A stretch of DNA of 64,000 nt from Chrysogorgia sp. JL179-B06 (GCA_035772405.1 JAYKKM010000114.1:866001-930000), one strand, 5' to 3'. Positions 1-10,914 are shown, numbered from the stretch's first letter. Translations and numbers: made by a program. The notes: generated by a model from the letters alone, not told the origin.

Positions 1-2
1 TC

Positions 3-404
3 GCTTTTAAAGAGAACAAGAAAGTTATTGGCAAGATGAAAGACGAGTGCGCTGGAACACCAATTATCGAGTTCGTTGGGTTGCGCAGTAAAATGTACAG
101 TTATTTGAAAGAGGATGGAGGTGGTGGGAAAACTGCTAAAGGTATCAGAAAGAATATAATTAAAAAAGTAATTAAGCATGAAGATTATAAAAGTGTGTTA
201 CTTGAGCAGAAACAATTGCGACACACAATGAAGACCATTAGAAGTGTCAAACATCAGCTCGGTAGTTATGAAATTAATAAAGTGTCGTTATCCTGTTTTG
301 ATGATAAACGATACCTTTTAGAAAATGGTATTGACTCCTACGCGTATGGTCACAAAAACATTGTAGTGAGAGATAACACTGAAAATAGTGAACAAACGGA
401 CTAA
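3..404 (+). pseudogene. C-terminal fragment of a protein-primed B-family DNA polymerase
   Basis: An open frame enters from the left edge and stops at 404. It carries the block that follows the catalytic palm in many element-encoded DNA_pol_B_2 proteins of invertebrates: a V-I-G-K-M-K-D-E stretch, then EFVGLRSKMYS, a KTAKGIRKN basic stretch, a second basic stretch around HEDYKS, and a closing DDKRYLL...AYGH. The catalytic motifs would lie upstream, outside the window. It is a different subfamily from the polymerase at 17-21 kb, so it comes from another element. The family assignment rests on recalled family patterns. Whether the rest of the gene is intact cannot be seen. Confidence 0.55.
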
Positions 405-456
405 TTCGCGAAACAACCGGCCACCTGTTAGTATGCAAATTAGTTAATGTTGTTAA

Positions 457-576
457 CCAATCAAAAGAGCGCCATTTTGCTATCCATTTGGATACTTGTT
501 TGGATAAAACATTTGTTGTGGACGCTGGTGTGAATTGACCAATCAAAAGAGCGCCATTTCGCTATCCATTTGGATA
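457..576 (+). repeat. Direct duplication of a ~39-bp unit
   Basis: A unit beginning ACCAATCAAAAGAGCGCCAT occurs at 457-495 and again at 538-576 with one or two differences. The two copies sit about 81 bp apart. It borders the tandem array at 671-823 and looks like the edge of a satellite or element-terminal region. Confidence 0.8.
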
Positions 577-670
577 AAACATCACCACTAGAATAAAAAT
601 CTAGTGGGTTTTTTTCGCGCGTGAATTGAGACAACAGCAGAACACGTCGGTCGTAGTTTGTCAAACAAAA

Positions 671-823
671 ATGCGAAAATGACGAAACGACACTTTCTAT
701 TTTTCTAAATATGCGAAAATGACGAAGCGACACTTTCTATTTTTAAATATGTGAAAATGTTGAAACGACACTTTCTATTTTTTTTAAAATGCGAAAATGA
801 CGAAGCGACACACTCTATTTTTA
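671..823 (+). repeat. Four-copy tandem repeat, ~38-40 bp period
   Basis: Four copies of a unit built on ATGCGAAAATGACGAA followed by CGACACTTTCTATTTTT start near 671, 711, 749 and 788. Copy 3 has ATGTGAAAATGTTGAA and copy 4 has CGACACACTC, so the array is diverged. No coding potential is evident. Confidence 0.85.
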
Positions 824-962
824 AAATATGACTGAAATAACACCAAATTTAGCGAAAATTGTGATTTGGTATAAATTTGGTATTGTTTCGTTGGTCTCGC
901 GTGTGTTTGACATCAATTGAGTAGAAAACGTGAGGGGTGTCTAGCTTGATTAACGACCGCCA

Positions 963-1136
963 TAGTAGTATAGAGAGTGGGGGTACGAGCTTATTCGATG
1001 TTTTCCGTGAATATAGAATTACCAAAATGACAGCGAATTTTGTCGAGCCGTGGTTTGACACAAATTTGGTGATGTTTTGGTAATTATATTCACGGTTAAC
1101 ATCGATTGGGCTCGTACCCCCACTCTCTATACTACT
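963..1136. repeat. Fold-back inverted repeat, ~68-bp arms
   Basis: The left arm (963-1028) and right arm (1069-1136) are near-perfect reverse complements. Both contain TAGTATAGAGAGTGGGGGTA and the following GATGTT...CCGTGAATATA...ATTACCAAAA. The loop is about 40 bp. It resembles a fold-back or MITE-type element and would form a strong hairpin if transcribed. Confidence 0.8.
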
Positions 1137-1149
1137 AACATCATGTTCA

Positions 1150-3625
1150 ATGAAAAGTAAGGTGAAACCTGAGACTGTTCAAAAGTGGTTCACCCGGTTT
1201 GACAAAGAGTTTCAAACTATTTCATGGTTGGAATACTCAACAGAAAAAGAAAAAGGCATAAACGTTGTCACACAGTTGAAGTGTAAAGTTTAAGAAATAC
1301 AAGGAGAGAATAATAGGCTGCAGAAATTTTAGTGATAAATGGGTAGTAACAGTGTAAAAACATCAAGTGTTAGAGAACATGCCATGTCAGACCAGCATGT
1401 CCATGCCATGAATCTGCACAAAAAAGAAGTCGCCCGATCTGAAGGCAAGTCGCTTGTTAGTAGAGAAGCCCCTATTATATAATCTCTGGAAAACCTTTCA
1501 AAAGAAGAGCTGGAGAAAATAAAGATAAAATTTGGCATATTTTGTGGCAGCAGAGCAAATGGCTTTTTCAAACTACCCCAGTATCTGTGCTCTGGAGAAA
1601 CGACATGGTGTGGATATACCTAAATGCTAATGCCTGCAAAGACTGTATGTATTGCTGATATTGAGAATGAGGACTTGATATCTGCAGTAGCACAAGCAAA
1701 GTTCTTCTCTCTGTTAATGGACGGCTCAACGGACAAGGGCAATGCGGGCAATGCGGACAATGAGGCTACTCTTGTTGTATGGTGTGATCCGGAAGGTGAA
1801 AATGAAAAAGTTTGCACCAAGATCGGGTATTTGACTGTTTATCGACCACACCATGTGACTGCTGAAGGGCTTTTTGAAACTGTGAATAACAGTCTTCGTT
1901 TTCTTCAAGTTGAAACACTGGATGATGACAATGTTGATGATGAAGCAGTAGATCCAGGGTTGATCTCTCACGTAACTAACCCTATTAATAGCAACAAAAA
2001 GTTGGTAGGCATTGGCACAGATGGAGGTGCAAACAACATAGCAGCCCAAGGACTGAAGGGGTTGGTAGAAGAGAAGCTACCATGGATCCTTTGGATGTGG
2101 TGCTTGGCGCACCGCCTAGAACTAGCTATTAAAGATGTACTCTGTGGCACCCTCTTTGACAGCATTGATGAAATGCTTTTGCACCTTTACTATTTGTATG
2201 AGAAATCGCCAAAGAAGTGTATAGAACTTGAATCCCTCTGTGCTGACCTAAAAGAATGCTTATAATTCGATGAAGATGGAATAAGGCCAGTGAGAGCATG
2301 TGGAACACGATGGGTGAGCCACAAGGTAAGAGCAATGAAGAGAGTATTGTCAAAGTATGGTGCATACACAGCTCATCTTACATCCCTTTCGGAAGATAAA
2401 TCTGTGAAAGCAGCTGACCGTGCCAAGCTGAAGGGATACCTCAAGAAATGAGTAAATGCCAAGTACATCCTTGGGTGTGCAGCATTTGTTGATCTGCTAA
2501 CCCCATGTAGCATATTCTCCAGGTCAATGCAAAGTGACAACCTGGACATTCTGGCAGCAATGTTGTCAAGACCCTGAAAGAAACAAACAAGCTCAGTTCC
2601 AAGCCTCGAGCAATGGAAAACCTGTAGTGATACATTAAAGAAAGTACAAGATGACAAAGGCCAGCCAGTGTACCAGGTAAACATTTCATGTCTTCGAATT
2701 CATAAATTTGAATTGTAAAATTTTGTATTTACATTATATAAATAAAGTCGTAGTTTTCCATGTTTAATAGCTGTATTTTTCTTATTTCTAGACACAGGAT
2801 CTCAAGAGGCTGGAAGAAGCCAAGACTTTCTTGCTAGAGAATTCCAAAGCCTACTGCGATGCTGTGACAACTTGCATCAAGTCCAGGTTATCGTGGTCAG
2901 ACTTGGAACATCTGCGAGATATCATCGTTGTGTTAGCAACTGCTGGGTGGGAGAAAGGTAATGGAGAAGCTGGAGGAACAAGAACAGCAGTGTCAATCAA
3001 TTCCTCAGACTGACACTCACAGTGAGAATCATTTGAATGCCATAGACAGGCTTGTAGAAGCATACAAGGTGCCATTGGAAGGAGCAGGTGCTGAAATAGA
3101 TGACATTCTCATGAGTTTGAAGCTATGGTGACATATGCTGTCCAGTTTATCTTCCTTTCCACTTTAGATTACCAGAGTGTCTGGTGGCGCTTGTTCCATG
3201 CACCTAACAGTTCTGAGTGGTCCAACATCCTGATCCTTGCCACTCTTCTCTTTTCCCTACCATCATCAAATGGCACAGCTGAAAGAGTATTTTCACAACT
3301 CAATTCTATCAAGACCAACAAGCGAGCTGCCCTTGGTAGCAACAGCCTAGATGACCTCCTTACTATTAGTGCCAGAAAGAGGAAGCTCGCCGACTTCTCA
3401 CCTGATCGTGCTGTACAACTTTGGTGGCATACAAAGCAAAGAAGACCAAACCAAAGTGTGCGAAAGCAATACCGCCCTAGAAGCTCAAGTCGAAAGTCGG
3501 CAGCAGCATCTACCGCCAGTAGCAGTGATAATGTTGATAGTACTGATGGCGATAGCGTTGAAGAGCAGAATCTATTGGATGACTGGGATGACTGGATGAG
3601 AGATGATTACGAAGAAGAGCTGTAA
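1150..3625 (+). pseudogene. hAT-family transposase pseudogene (ZNF862-like)
   Basis: A broken hAT transposase with an RNase H fold and N-terminal zinc finger. The N-terminal part (1150-1480) has the WF.RFDKEFQT start, a frameshift near 1291 and the REHAMSDQH zinc-finger end. The main open frame at 1624-2265 carries SLLMDGSTDKG (first Asp), GIGTDGGANN (second Asp) and the C-x2-H type WCLAHRLELA. Several stops follow (2263, 2451, 2577). A GT-AG intron fits 2677-2791. The C-terminal frame at 3125-3625 has the hAT dimerisation signature SSNGTAERVFSQLNSIKTNK and ends in an acidic tail. Multiple stops and frameshifts mean this copy is dead. The exact left boundary is unknown. No terminal inverted repeats or 8-bp duplication were found by eye. 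Confidence 0.8.
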
Positions 3626-3639
3626 ACTAACTCTAACAC

Positions 3640-4270
3640 TAACAATTGCAAGAAGGCAGATGAAGTTTATAGTAGTTGCCATGCGTTGCTAGTTTTAATA
3701 TCATTGTTTTACTTTTTGTTGAACTGACTTTCACTTCCATTTTTCTTGTTAAGTTTCCATTGGGTTTTCCATCAGTTAAAGCTGGTTTACACTATCAAAG
3801 TTTCTTCGATCAGAGTATGCTTTAAACAAAGTAAAAGTTTAGTTAAGCGTGTGACAGTGAGTTACGAGTCAGAGTGACTGCTTTCATAGACACAATTTTA
3901 ATTCAAAAGCCATTGCGTCAAACTGCGATTGACGCCACTGTGATCACAGACACTTATAGTCAGTGTAATTCAGTTTGCAGTTGTTTCATAGTTACCATTT
4001 TTTTTATTATATACTAATAATACACAATTCACAATAAAAACCATTTGTGTTTTATTATTACAAGTATATAGCATAGAGTGATTTACTGCTTGACGGGATT
4101 TACTCAACGGAGGGGGTCAAACTAAAATCGGAAAAAAATGTCCGATCAAATGTCATTTTCGGAAATTTTGTCCGGACAAATTTTGAAATTATTTCAGCCT
4201 CTGTATTAATCATGTATGCATGGTAATAATTGGGTAATGTAATGACGTGACGTAATCTTGTAAAGTATTA
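3640..4270. other. Intergenic, no gene seen
   Basis: This AT-rich sequence follows the hAT gene. No open frame or recognisable protein fragment was found on either strand. The next recognisable unit is a LINE 3' end. Confidence 0.5.
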
Positions 4271-4330
4271 CAGGACCCCACTGAAAAACGCTTCGGTCAC
4301 GTTGGTATCCTGAATAAATATTATTACAGT
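4271..4330 (+). repeat. LINE 3' end (CR1/L2-type tail)
   Basis: The block CAGGACCCCACTGAAAAACG, a CTTCGGTCACGTTGG stem-like stretch, and AATAAATATTATTA form the kind of 3' terminus that L2/CR1-like LINEs leave: a short hairpin, an AATAAA-like signal and a simple tail. No coding part of the LINE precedes it, so it would be a strongly 5'-truncated copy. A comparable tail closes the large LINE at about 26.4 kb. Confidence 0.5.
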
Positions 4331-4749
4331 ATGTGTAAATTTTACGCAAAATGTACGGTAAATTTACACAGGCAAAATTCATCCATAATAACAGTATTTA
4401 GTGTAGGTAATTTACAATTCTAAATTCAACCACGAACTAACAATACAATATATTAAATAGAATAGTATTCACTTTATTTGTTATGAAGGATGATACGTTT
4501 CAGAATAAATTTAATAAAACTTAATAAATATATGCATAAACATATCTAATAAAATATATTTGATGTACAAACTAATGAGTATAGGGGCTTTGCATGACCA
4601 TGTGTTAGCAGTCATGTTGAAAGGAAGAACAACTTAATCCTGTTTCCCATGGGACTTGTATCTATTTTTGTGTAAAAACATACTACGAACACATGGCCGC
4701 TGTTACATAGTCTATATAGATGTTAAAACTACAAGATATACAAACTAGA

Positions 4750-5005
4750 TTAATTAATAGTGTCTGTTGCTATATTTTCAATGTCATTAACAAGTGACAA
4801 CAGATGTTGGAAGTTTTTTCCGATCATGAATATCCAAGACACAGTTCTGCAAATAGGTACAAAGATTTGCAATTTCAACAGGGCAGCTGAACATAAAAAC
4901 ATAGCAAACTGCCATAAAACATAAGACCCCATTCACTAAGCCACCTCCAACTGCACAGATTATGCCTTTTTCAGCTGTCACCAGTATTTCGGATAGGCAA
5001 TTCAA
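4750..5005 (-). pseudogene. Unrecognised C-terminal coding remnant
   Basis: Two overlapping minus-strand frames (5005-4787 and 4932-4750) join across one frameshift near 4795. They give a hydrophobic stretch (GGGLVNGVLCFMAVCYVFMF), then VLDIHDRKKLPTSVVT and LVNDIENIATD before a stop. It looks like the end of an element-encoded protein, but I cannot name the family. It lies just outside the TTAA-flanked element that starts at 5153, so it is not part of it. Confidence 0.25.
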
Positions 5006-5385
5006 CTCCCCCGAACAATTAGGGACCTTAAGCTCACAGCAAATCTATGACGCGAATGGGGAGAAAGTGACCGAGCAAGACTGGCACTAGAACACCGTCG
5101 GGCACGTCATATGTAAACATTAAGCAAATTAAAGGGACGGGACGGCACTTAAAGTGCATATAAACCCTCCACAATTTTTAGTTGTATAGAGGATGCGAAA
5201 AGAGCTGATAAGTTACTTTACAGTTTTTGATTTAGTCCATTAGTTCGAGATATTTGCTTCCAAAAAGCCCAATTTTGGACTCCCCGCCAGAAATTGTTGA
5301 GAATGTTTTCAATGCTTCAGGGCCTGGGAACCAGGAACCGACGCCGCTCGCTCAATCAGTTCAAGCTTTTGTGTTTTTGGTAGTA

Positions 5386-6488
5386 ATGCCGGATACGTGC
5401 GTTGTTTACGGTTGTTCAAACCAGGCAAGTTTGGAGAATATATCCCTTCATAGAATACCCTACTTTAACTACGATTCGTCTGTCGCGAAGTGCAGAAGTG
5501 GATAACCTTCATGCAACGAAGAAGGGACAAGTGGACGCCACCAACCAGCAATTGTGTTGTATGTTCAGAACATTTTACGTCGGATTGTTTCGACATACAA
5601 AAAGCGAAGGCTGAAACGAGACCGAATTGGTATTATAGCAACACCAAGTATTTACACAAATGCCGACACATCGCAAATAAGTCAACGGAGCGAACACAAA
5701 AGGGTAAGCATTGTCAATATGTCACCAGTGTTTAATCATGTGTACCAACATATTTATTTTGACCTAAAAATGTGTAATAATAACAGCTATTTTACTTTAT
5801 CAAACAATAATATATACATGTAAATGTTCCCATTTGTATCAGCGTGTCAGTTTACTATTATCGCAGTATTCCGCATCGCCGGAAACGTATATTAACATTC
5901 TTGGTATTTCTTGCAAGTTGTATGTAATACTCACCTGTGTAAACGCCTGTTCTATTCATATAATATATATGATATTCATATACACATTTTTTTCTGTTTA
6001 ATATCTCTTGAAGGAGCTTGTTCCAATGATCATACACAATTTCATTCAAAATAAATCCATTTGCACATTGAAATTTAACACAATTATATTCTTACAGATT
6101 ATCTTGAAGAAATATTCCAGACAACACTAGGTGCCATCAAAGACAAAATACTGGAACAGGCCATAAAAGAATTGACAGACCTTACACCAACCACCAATGA
6201 ATACCATGCTGGAAAAACAGCAGCGCAGTGAGGCAGTAAAAAAACAAAAAGCTCGGGAAAGTATGCCTTTTGATGATGTACCCAGGTACAGTAATATCAA
6301 ACAAAACTGAGAAATAGAGGCATTGGGTAATTTTAATTTTATTATTTCTTACAGTATCCAGTGTTTTTACTGCCCAGAACCAAGGACCAAACACTACAAA
6401 GAAGAGGGCCCAGCCAAAATGTTCTATATGTAAAGAACCGATGAAAGGCCACAAAAATGTGATCAATTGTCCAAAGAACCAAAGATGA
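5386..6488 (+). pseudogene. THAP-domain protein with C-terminal zinc knuckle, three exons
   Basis: Exon 1 (5386-5703) starts MPDTCVVYGC. It gives the C2CH ligands of a THAP DNA-binding domain: Cys5, Cys10, then C-x2-H in VCSEHF, with the conserved Pro and Trp between. A one-base shift near 5490 breaks it. Intron 5704-6097 has GT...ACAG ends. Exon 2 (6098-6285) is charged and helical, with one in-frame stop. Intron 6286-6354 is followed by exon 3 (6355-6488), which ends in a knuckle CSICKEPMKGHKNVINCP. The protein would bind DNA at the element ends. No DDE core is fused, so the mobilising transposase must come from elsewhere or has been deleted. The gene lies wholly between the TIRs of the TTAA-flanked element. 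Confidence 0.65.
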
Positions 6489-6575
6489 TCACATACATGT
6501 TTTTTCTGTTGTTTTCTCTGGTATAATATGTAAATATGATTTCTTATAATGGGGATTATGCAGGTTTATATCATG

Positions 6576-6671
6576 CTTTTGTTATCACCACCAAGCCTTG
6601 CTTTTGTGTTATATATATTATGTTTTCCCAACACTAAAGCGAGAAAGTGAGGCTTGGTGGTAATAACAATA
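6576..6671. repeat. Small hairpin inside the TTAA element
   Basis: TTATCACCACCAAGCCT and, about 50 bp later, AGGCTTGGTGGTAATAA are inverted copies. No gene is associated. It may be a minor terminal or regulatory hairpin. Confidence 0.5.
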
Positions 6672-7380
6672 GTTATAGAGATACATTAACCCACATACAC
6701 AACACAACACAAACCTGTATTTTTGTACCAGGTAAAAGTTTTCAATTTAACAAGAAAAGATCAAAAGATATATTATTTTTAACTTCTAACCACTCAATTT
6801 GTTAGTCACTATAAGTATGATAAAAAAATTTTTTTGACCGGCTATATATATACAAGCACATCATTTCCAATATAACTTGCAAGTCTGCAAATCATTCTTG
6901 ATCAGAGACTATTCTTCATAACCTCCATAGTTGTTACTTTCAACCTTAAATGTTGAGCGTATTGCATGGTATGCACATGTGGCAGAGGGATTCTTTTTTC
7001 CTTCAAACGGCCATGTAGTAGCCTGGTAAGCTGTCTGTAGGCAATCCCACGAAGAAACCTAGGAAAAATTACAGCAAGTTATTGCTGATACATAATACAT
7101 AGTCACCGACTCACATGGGCTGATCAGATTGACATACATGTATGTCAATACATGTATATATAATACTGTATTATGTGGCAGTATGAGTATTGGACAAAGT
7201 TTATGTTTTAGACTTTCAGCTTCAATTTACCTTTCTTTTGACCCGATTTGACAGTATCGACGTCCTTCCCGTGTTTTAAAAGAACCTGATGCTACTTCCA
7301 AACACCATCTGTTGAGACACAGAGCACCTACTTATAGTACTGTACTTACACATATTTTGTAATTTATTATTCGAATTCTC

Positions 7381-7441
7381 AGGACCTCTCTGAAAATCAC
7401 TAATGTGAGAGAGTTTCCTGGCAATAAATATTATTATTATT
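7381..7441 (+). repeat. LINE-type 3' tail nested in the TTAA element
   Basis: AGGACCTCTCTGAAAATCAC followed by GTGAGAGAGTTTCCTGG, CAATAAATATT and an ATT microsatellite resembles the 3' end of an L2/CR1-like retrotransposon. No coding part was seen upstream. The assignment rests on layout only. Confidence 0.35.
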
Positions 7442-8245
7442 AAATACACAAAGGTTCTTTACCAACGGCTTCAAGAACTTGCTTATCACTCAGCAACAAC
7501 ATTCCTTCAGGTTTTCCAAAAGCCCAGTCTTACAATTTACGCACTTGCACCTAGTATGCAATAAGTGTATAAAATAAAATATAACTATAATACGCATAAA
7601 GTGAAGGGATTTATCATTTGGCCGCCATTGACTAATGACTATAGTCTATACATATGTTTAATAAGTCTATAGACAGTTACCTAAATCGCTCAATAAACTA
7701 TAACTTACCATGAATTGGTAGGTTCAGCACCATCCTTTCTTCGTGTTGGTTCTTCTAGCTGCTTTTTGGTGTCGTCTTGTTTTTTATTGTGTTCAGCAAG
7801 CCATTCTTCATCAGACAAAGGCTCGTCAGCATACTAAGTTCATCTGAGTGGCCGGACTCGTTTTCTGTTATAAAATCACGCTCTTCTTCGAAAATGCTCT
7901 CAGAAGCAGAAGATAGACTTTCGTACTCATCAGAGTTTGAGCTTGATATAGCGACGTTTCTTATAAATATATATAGTTTTTGGTAACTATGTGGTCAAAA
8001 CGCTTATGTATTCCTTGTGTAAAATCTGATCGTTCCTGACTCCCAGGCCCCTCTTAAGAATAACGACGCGCGGCTTTTTCATTCAATTGGCTATGTTTAG
8101 ATAGCTATATTTCGGGAAATAACGGACCAAATCGAATACTGTAAAATAACTTATCAGCTCTTTTCGTATGCTCTATACAATGAACTGAAAACTGTGGAGG
8201 GTTTATATGCACTTTAATAATAATAAATAAAGGTAATGTTTTAAC

Positions 8246-8903
8246 ATGGCTTGCTTTCGAGAGACGAGAAATTTAATTTTACATTGTTTCAACGATGGCT
8301 TGCTCAACGACGATGAATGTGCACTGTTGTACGATATGAATCACTCCAAAAATGCGGACGTTTTGATTTTGACAACTTGGATCCTACCGAGTGCAAAGCT
8401 GAATGTCGCTTCGCCAAGCACGATTTGTTAACACTGGCCGACACTTTACAGATACCAGAAGTAATTAGATGCCAGCAGAGAAGTGTTTGTGGTGGGATAG
8501 AGGGTTTGTTTATGCATCTGCGGCGGTTTGCGTATCCGTGTCGATACAGTGATCTGATATCTAGATTTGGTCGATCAGTTCCTGAAATTAGTATGATATC
8601 AAACGAAGTGATGGAGTATATTTACACTATTCATCATCATCGCCTTACTACATGGAATGATTTGTTACTGTATCACTTCAAGCTTATGCAGATGCAGTTT
8701 TTCTGAAAGGAGCTCCCTTGGAAAACTGTTTCGGATTCATCGATGGGACAGTTAGGCCAATTTCTCGCCCTGGTGAACATCAACGACTTGTATACAATGG
8801 CCATAAGAGAGTTCACTCTCTGAAGTTTCAGTCGGTTGCTCTCCCAAATGGGATGATTTTAAACTTATACGGCCCTGTAGGTAAGTCAGAGTCCGAAGAT
8901 TAA
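8246..8903 (+). pseudogene. PIF/Harbinger (HARBI1-like) transposase fragment
   Basis: Three frames join across two frameshifts (near 8370 and 8706). The first (8246) gives the N-terminal helical region. The second (to 8706) gives the PIF-type segment with RSVCGGIEGLFMHLRRFAYP and a YSDLISRFGRSVPEIS helix-turn-helix. The third (8718-8903) gives CFGFIDGTVRPISRPG, which holds the first catalytic Asp of DDE_Tnp_4, and stops after NLYGPVG. The remaining catalytic Asp and Glu are missing. The sequence starts only 32 bp right of the TTAA-flanked element. An intron may follow GPVG|GTAAGT at 8879, but no downstream exon was found. Confidence 0.75.
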
Positions 8904-8904
8904 T

Positions 8905-9326
8905 ACATTTTTGTGAAATATGTACATAATTATGAAATATTGGTCTAGGTCTTTTAGATTTTATATAGATGGGAATAATTGTAAAGAATTATATTTATAT
9001 AATATTCATGGCCCTTGAAGTAAATTATCTTTGAGAAGAGAATTATGCACCAATGTATATTGGGTATCTACTGCAGTTAAACCTACGGGTAATTGGGTAA
9101 ACCTAAACATGAAATATTTAAATTTGATTCATGTAGCTACTTGTAATTTTGTGTTCAAAAAGTTCATAAAATGCAGTGTTCAAAAGATAACATTGGAAAA
9201 TCCTTGGACAGTAGGTAACCCCCCCCCCCCATATAGCGCCCAAAGGGATGCCGACAATGACGTCATCATTTTTTCCCACCGTCTGACGTTATCGTTTTTT
9301 CCCGCCGGAAGTAAAATGCCGTCTCG
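8905..9326. other. Non-coding stretch left of the Polinton-like element
   Basis: This AT-rich DNA ends in a poly-C run near 9219 and a short GC-rich stretch with several ACGTCA-like words. I see no gene. The left end of the Polinton-like element may lie here, but no matching partner was found on the right side. Confidence 0.4.
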
Positions 9327-9457
9327 GTAGCTACGCATGACGTATTTAGCGTAGCTACGCATGATGTGTACTGCGTAAAATTTCACGCATTTTTATGGTC
9401 AAGGTTAAGCACTGACCTAACGAGCGTAGCTACGTGTGACGTGTACAGCGTAGCTTA
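9327..9457 (+). repeat. Left subterminal repeat cluster of the Polinton-like element
   Basis: Three copies of a unit containing the palindrome GCGTAGCTACGC, the last followed by GTGACGTGTACAGCGTAGCT. The same unit occurs in opposite orientation at the right side (21491-21570). This is the expected arrangement for element termini or for replication and packaging sites near them. Confidence 0.65.
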
Positions 9458-9517
9458 CAAATACATAAATGAAACGTTTCACGCATTGTATTCATTTTGT
9501 CTATGCTTGTGTGCAGA

Positions 9518-9864
9518 ATGGAAGTGATTTTGGATGAACTTCAGAAAAATAACGTAGACATTGATATGAGAACGTTATCGCATCATGAATTATTTGCTCG
9601 AGCGTCATGAATCTATATATCAGGCAATAGCTGCATGTTCTCTTAATCTCAGTTATTTTTCACGAAATCAATGTCATCAATTTTGGTCGTGCTATGGCCT
9701 ACCTAACGCTGGTTTATTTTATGAAAGACTCTGAGGACGTGACGCGTGGTGCTGTACAGTTAGTTGCTACACCTCTTAAGAGCTTTGATTTCACAGAGTT
9801 TAAGATCGAAGAAAGTTTTTTCGATAGAATGAGGTCTGTTGCTAAACGTATATTTTCGCTATAA
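9518..9864 (+). pseudogene. Bcl-2-like protein remnant
   Basis: Three frame segments follow one another: an ATG at 9518 with about 30 codons to a stop near 9610, a middle helical segment, and a segment ending at 9864. The last contains a BH1-like motif, INFGRAMAYLTLVYF, comparable to the N-W/F-G-R hallmark of Bcl-2 family proteins. No clear BH2 Trp-containing motif was seen. Starrett and colleagues described Bcl-2 homologues in some adintoviruses, which fits the place at the left end of the element. The role in such elements would be blocking host-cell death. That is inference from the family. At least two frameshifts make this copy non-functional. Confidence 0.45.
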
Positions 9865-9916
9865 AGTACAGGGGTTTGTTAAATAAAGTTTATTGCGTGT
9901 TTTGCTTGTGAGCGCA

Positions 9917-10550
9917 ATGGATGTACGATTTAAAACGCCTGCAAATTTTTATATTTGCGGACAAAGTCAAAGTGGGAAATCGTATTTGGTTCGTTCAATG
10001 CTACGTCATTTGGAGGAGTTGTTTTATCCTGTTCCAACCAAAGTAATTTACTGCTATGGAGAGTATCAAAAATAATTTGATGAACTGTCTATACCAAACA
10101 TCGAGTTGATAGAAGGATTTCCGAATGATTTGTACGAATTGACAAATGGTCATGATAACTCTCTAGTCGTACTGGATGATTTAATGACCCAATGTTCCAA
10201 CGATCAACGTGCATCGGATCTATTTACGCGCGGTTCTCATCATCGTGGCATATCCGTGTTGTACCTTACGCAGAACTTATTTCGACCTGGTAAAATGTCA
10301 CGAACGATCTGTCTAAATTCTCATCATGTTGGTATTTCGAAATCCACGCGATTCGCTTGGTATTTCGACACTTGCGAAACAAATGTTTCCTAAACATGGT
10401 AATTACCTTTTGGAGTCGTATCGTGATGCTACAAGTAAACCTTACGGATATTTAATGATTGACTGTCATCAACTGACACCGGAGAACATGCGTCTTAGAA
10501 CCAACATTTTACCTGGGGAAAGGCAGGTTGTCTACGTAAGGCGTACTTAA
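9917..10550 (+). pseudogene. Genome-packaging ATPase (FtsK/HerA type)
   Basis: The start is ATG 9917. A Walker A motif, GQSQSGKS, lies about 15 residues in. Walker B follows as SLVVLDDLM near 10160, with the downstream sensor-like VLYLTQN. This is the A32-like packaging ATPase of Polintons and adintoviruses, which pumps DNA into capsids. One in-frame TAA at about 10073 and one frameshift near 10330 break the gene. The frame after the shift runs to 10550 and ends in QVVYVRRT. The next gene starts about 35 bp downstream on the same strand. Confidence 0.85.
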
Positions 10551-10584
10551 GTTGCGTGTATCGTTTAAATCCATCATTTGCAAG

Positions 10585-10914
10585 ATGTCCAAGCGCATGA
10601 GAGGAAGTCTTCCCTATCTTGAGGTTATAGTGAAATCTAAACCTAAATTGCGAAAGTTGCTTATCGATAACGTTCCTGCGAACGTTATCACGGCTATTTG
10701 TGAGTGTTCACTGAATTTACTTAAAGGCGTTATTCCAGTAACACCACATCAAAAGCGACGTTTGGTGCGCTACAAGACACATCTCCGCGCGTTGGCAAAT
10801 AAGAAAGTGTCGAGGAAACGGAAGAAGTTGTACCTTAATCAGAAAGGTGGAAATTTATTGGCGGCTCTCTTGCCACCTGTGCTTGGTGTACTTGGAAGTT
10901 TGTTATCAAAATGA
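10585..10914 (+). CDS. Small basic protein with hydrophobic C-terminus (virion core-like)
   Basis: An intact frame of 109 residues from ATG 10585. The N-terminal half is highly basic, followed by a conserved CECSLNLLKGVIPVTP segment. A KKVSRKRKKLYL patch precedes a Gly-Gly and a hydrophobic end, LLAALLPPVLGVLGSLL. Similar small basic proteins with such ends occur widely in Polinton/adintovirus elements. They have been compared with adenovirus core or membrane-active peptides. The comparison is from memory and function is unproven. Its stop overlaps the next start in an ATGA arrangement (10911-10914), as in densely packed viral genomes. Confidence 0.6.
   Translation: MSKRMRGSLPYLEVIVKSKPKLRKLLIDNVPANVITAICECSLNLLKGVIPVTPHQKRRLVRYKTHLRALANKKVSRKRKKLYLNQKGGNLLAALLPPVLGVLGSLLSK

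Larger units (their letters stand above)
5153..8213. mobile_element. TTAA-flanked element with ~95-110-bp TIRs (Kolobok-like, non-autonomous)
   Basis: The left end (5153 onward, AGTGCATATAAACCCTCCAC) and the right end (inward from 8213) are inverted copies across about 95-110 bp. They share the internal block GAAAAGAGCTGATAAGTTA. Both ends are flanked by TTAA (5149-5152 and 8214-8217), the target duplication of Kolobok and piggyBac elements. The only gene inside (5386-6488) encodes a THAP domain plus a zinc knuckle and no DDE core. THAP domains are known in Kolobok transposases, so Kolobok-like is favoured over piggyBac. Downstream sequence (6490-8100) shows no transposase. A LINE-type tail at about 7381-7441 suggests a nested insertion. 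Confidence 0.75.

Noticed and set aside
671..823. CRISPR array
   Set aside because: Four diverged 38-40-bp copies with almost no spacers, in a eukaryotic repeat region.
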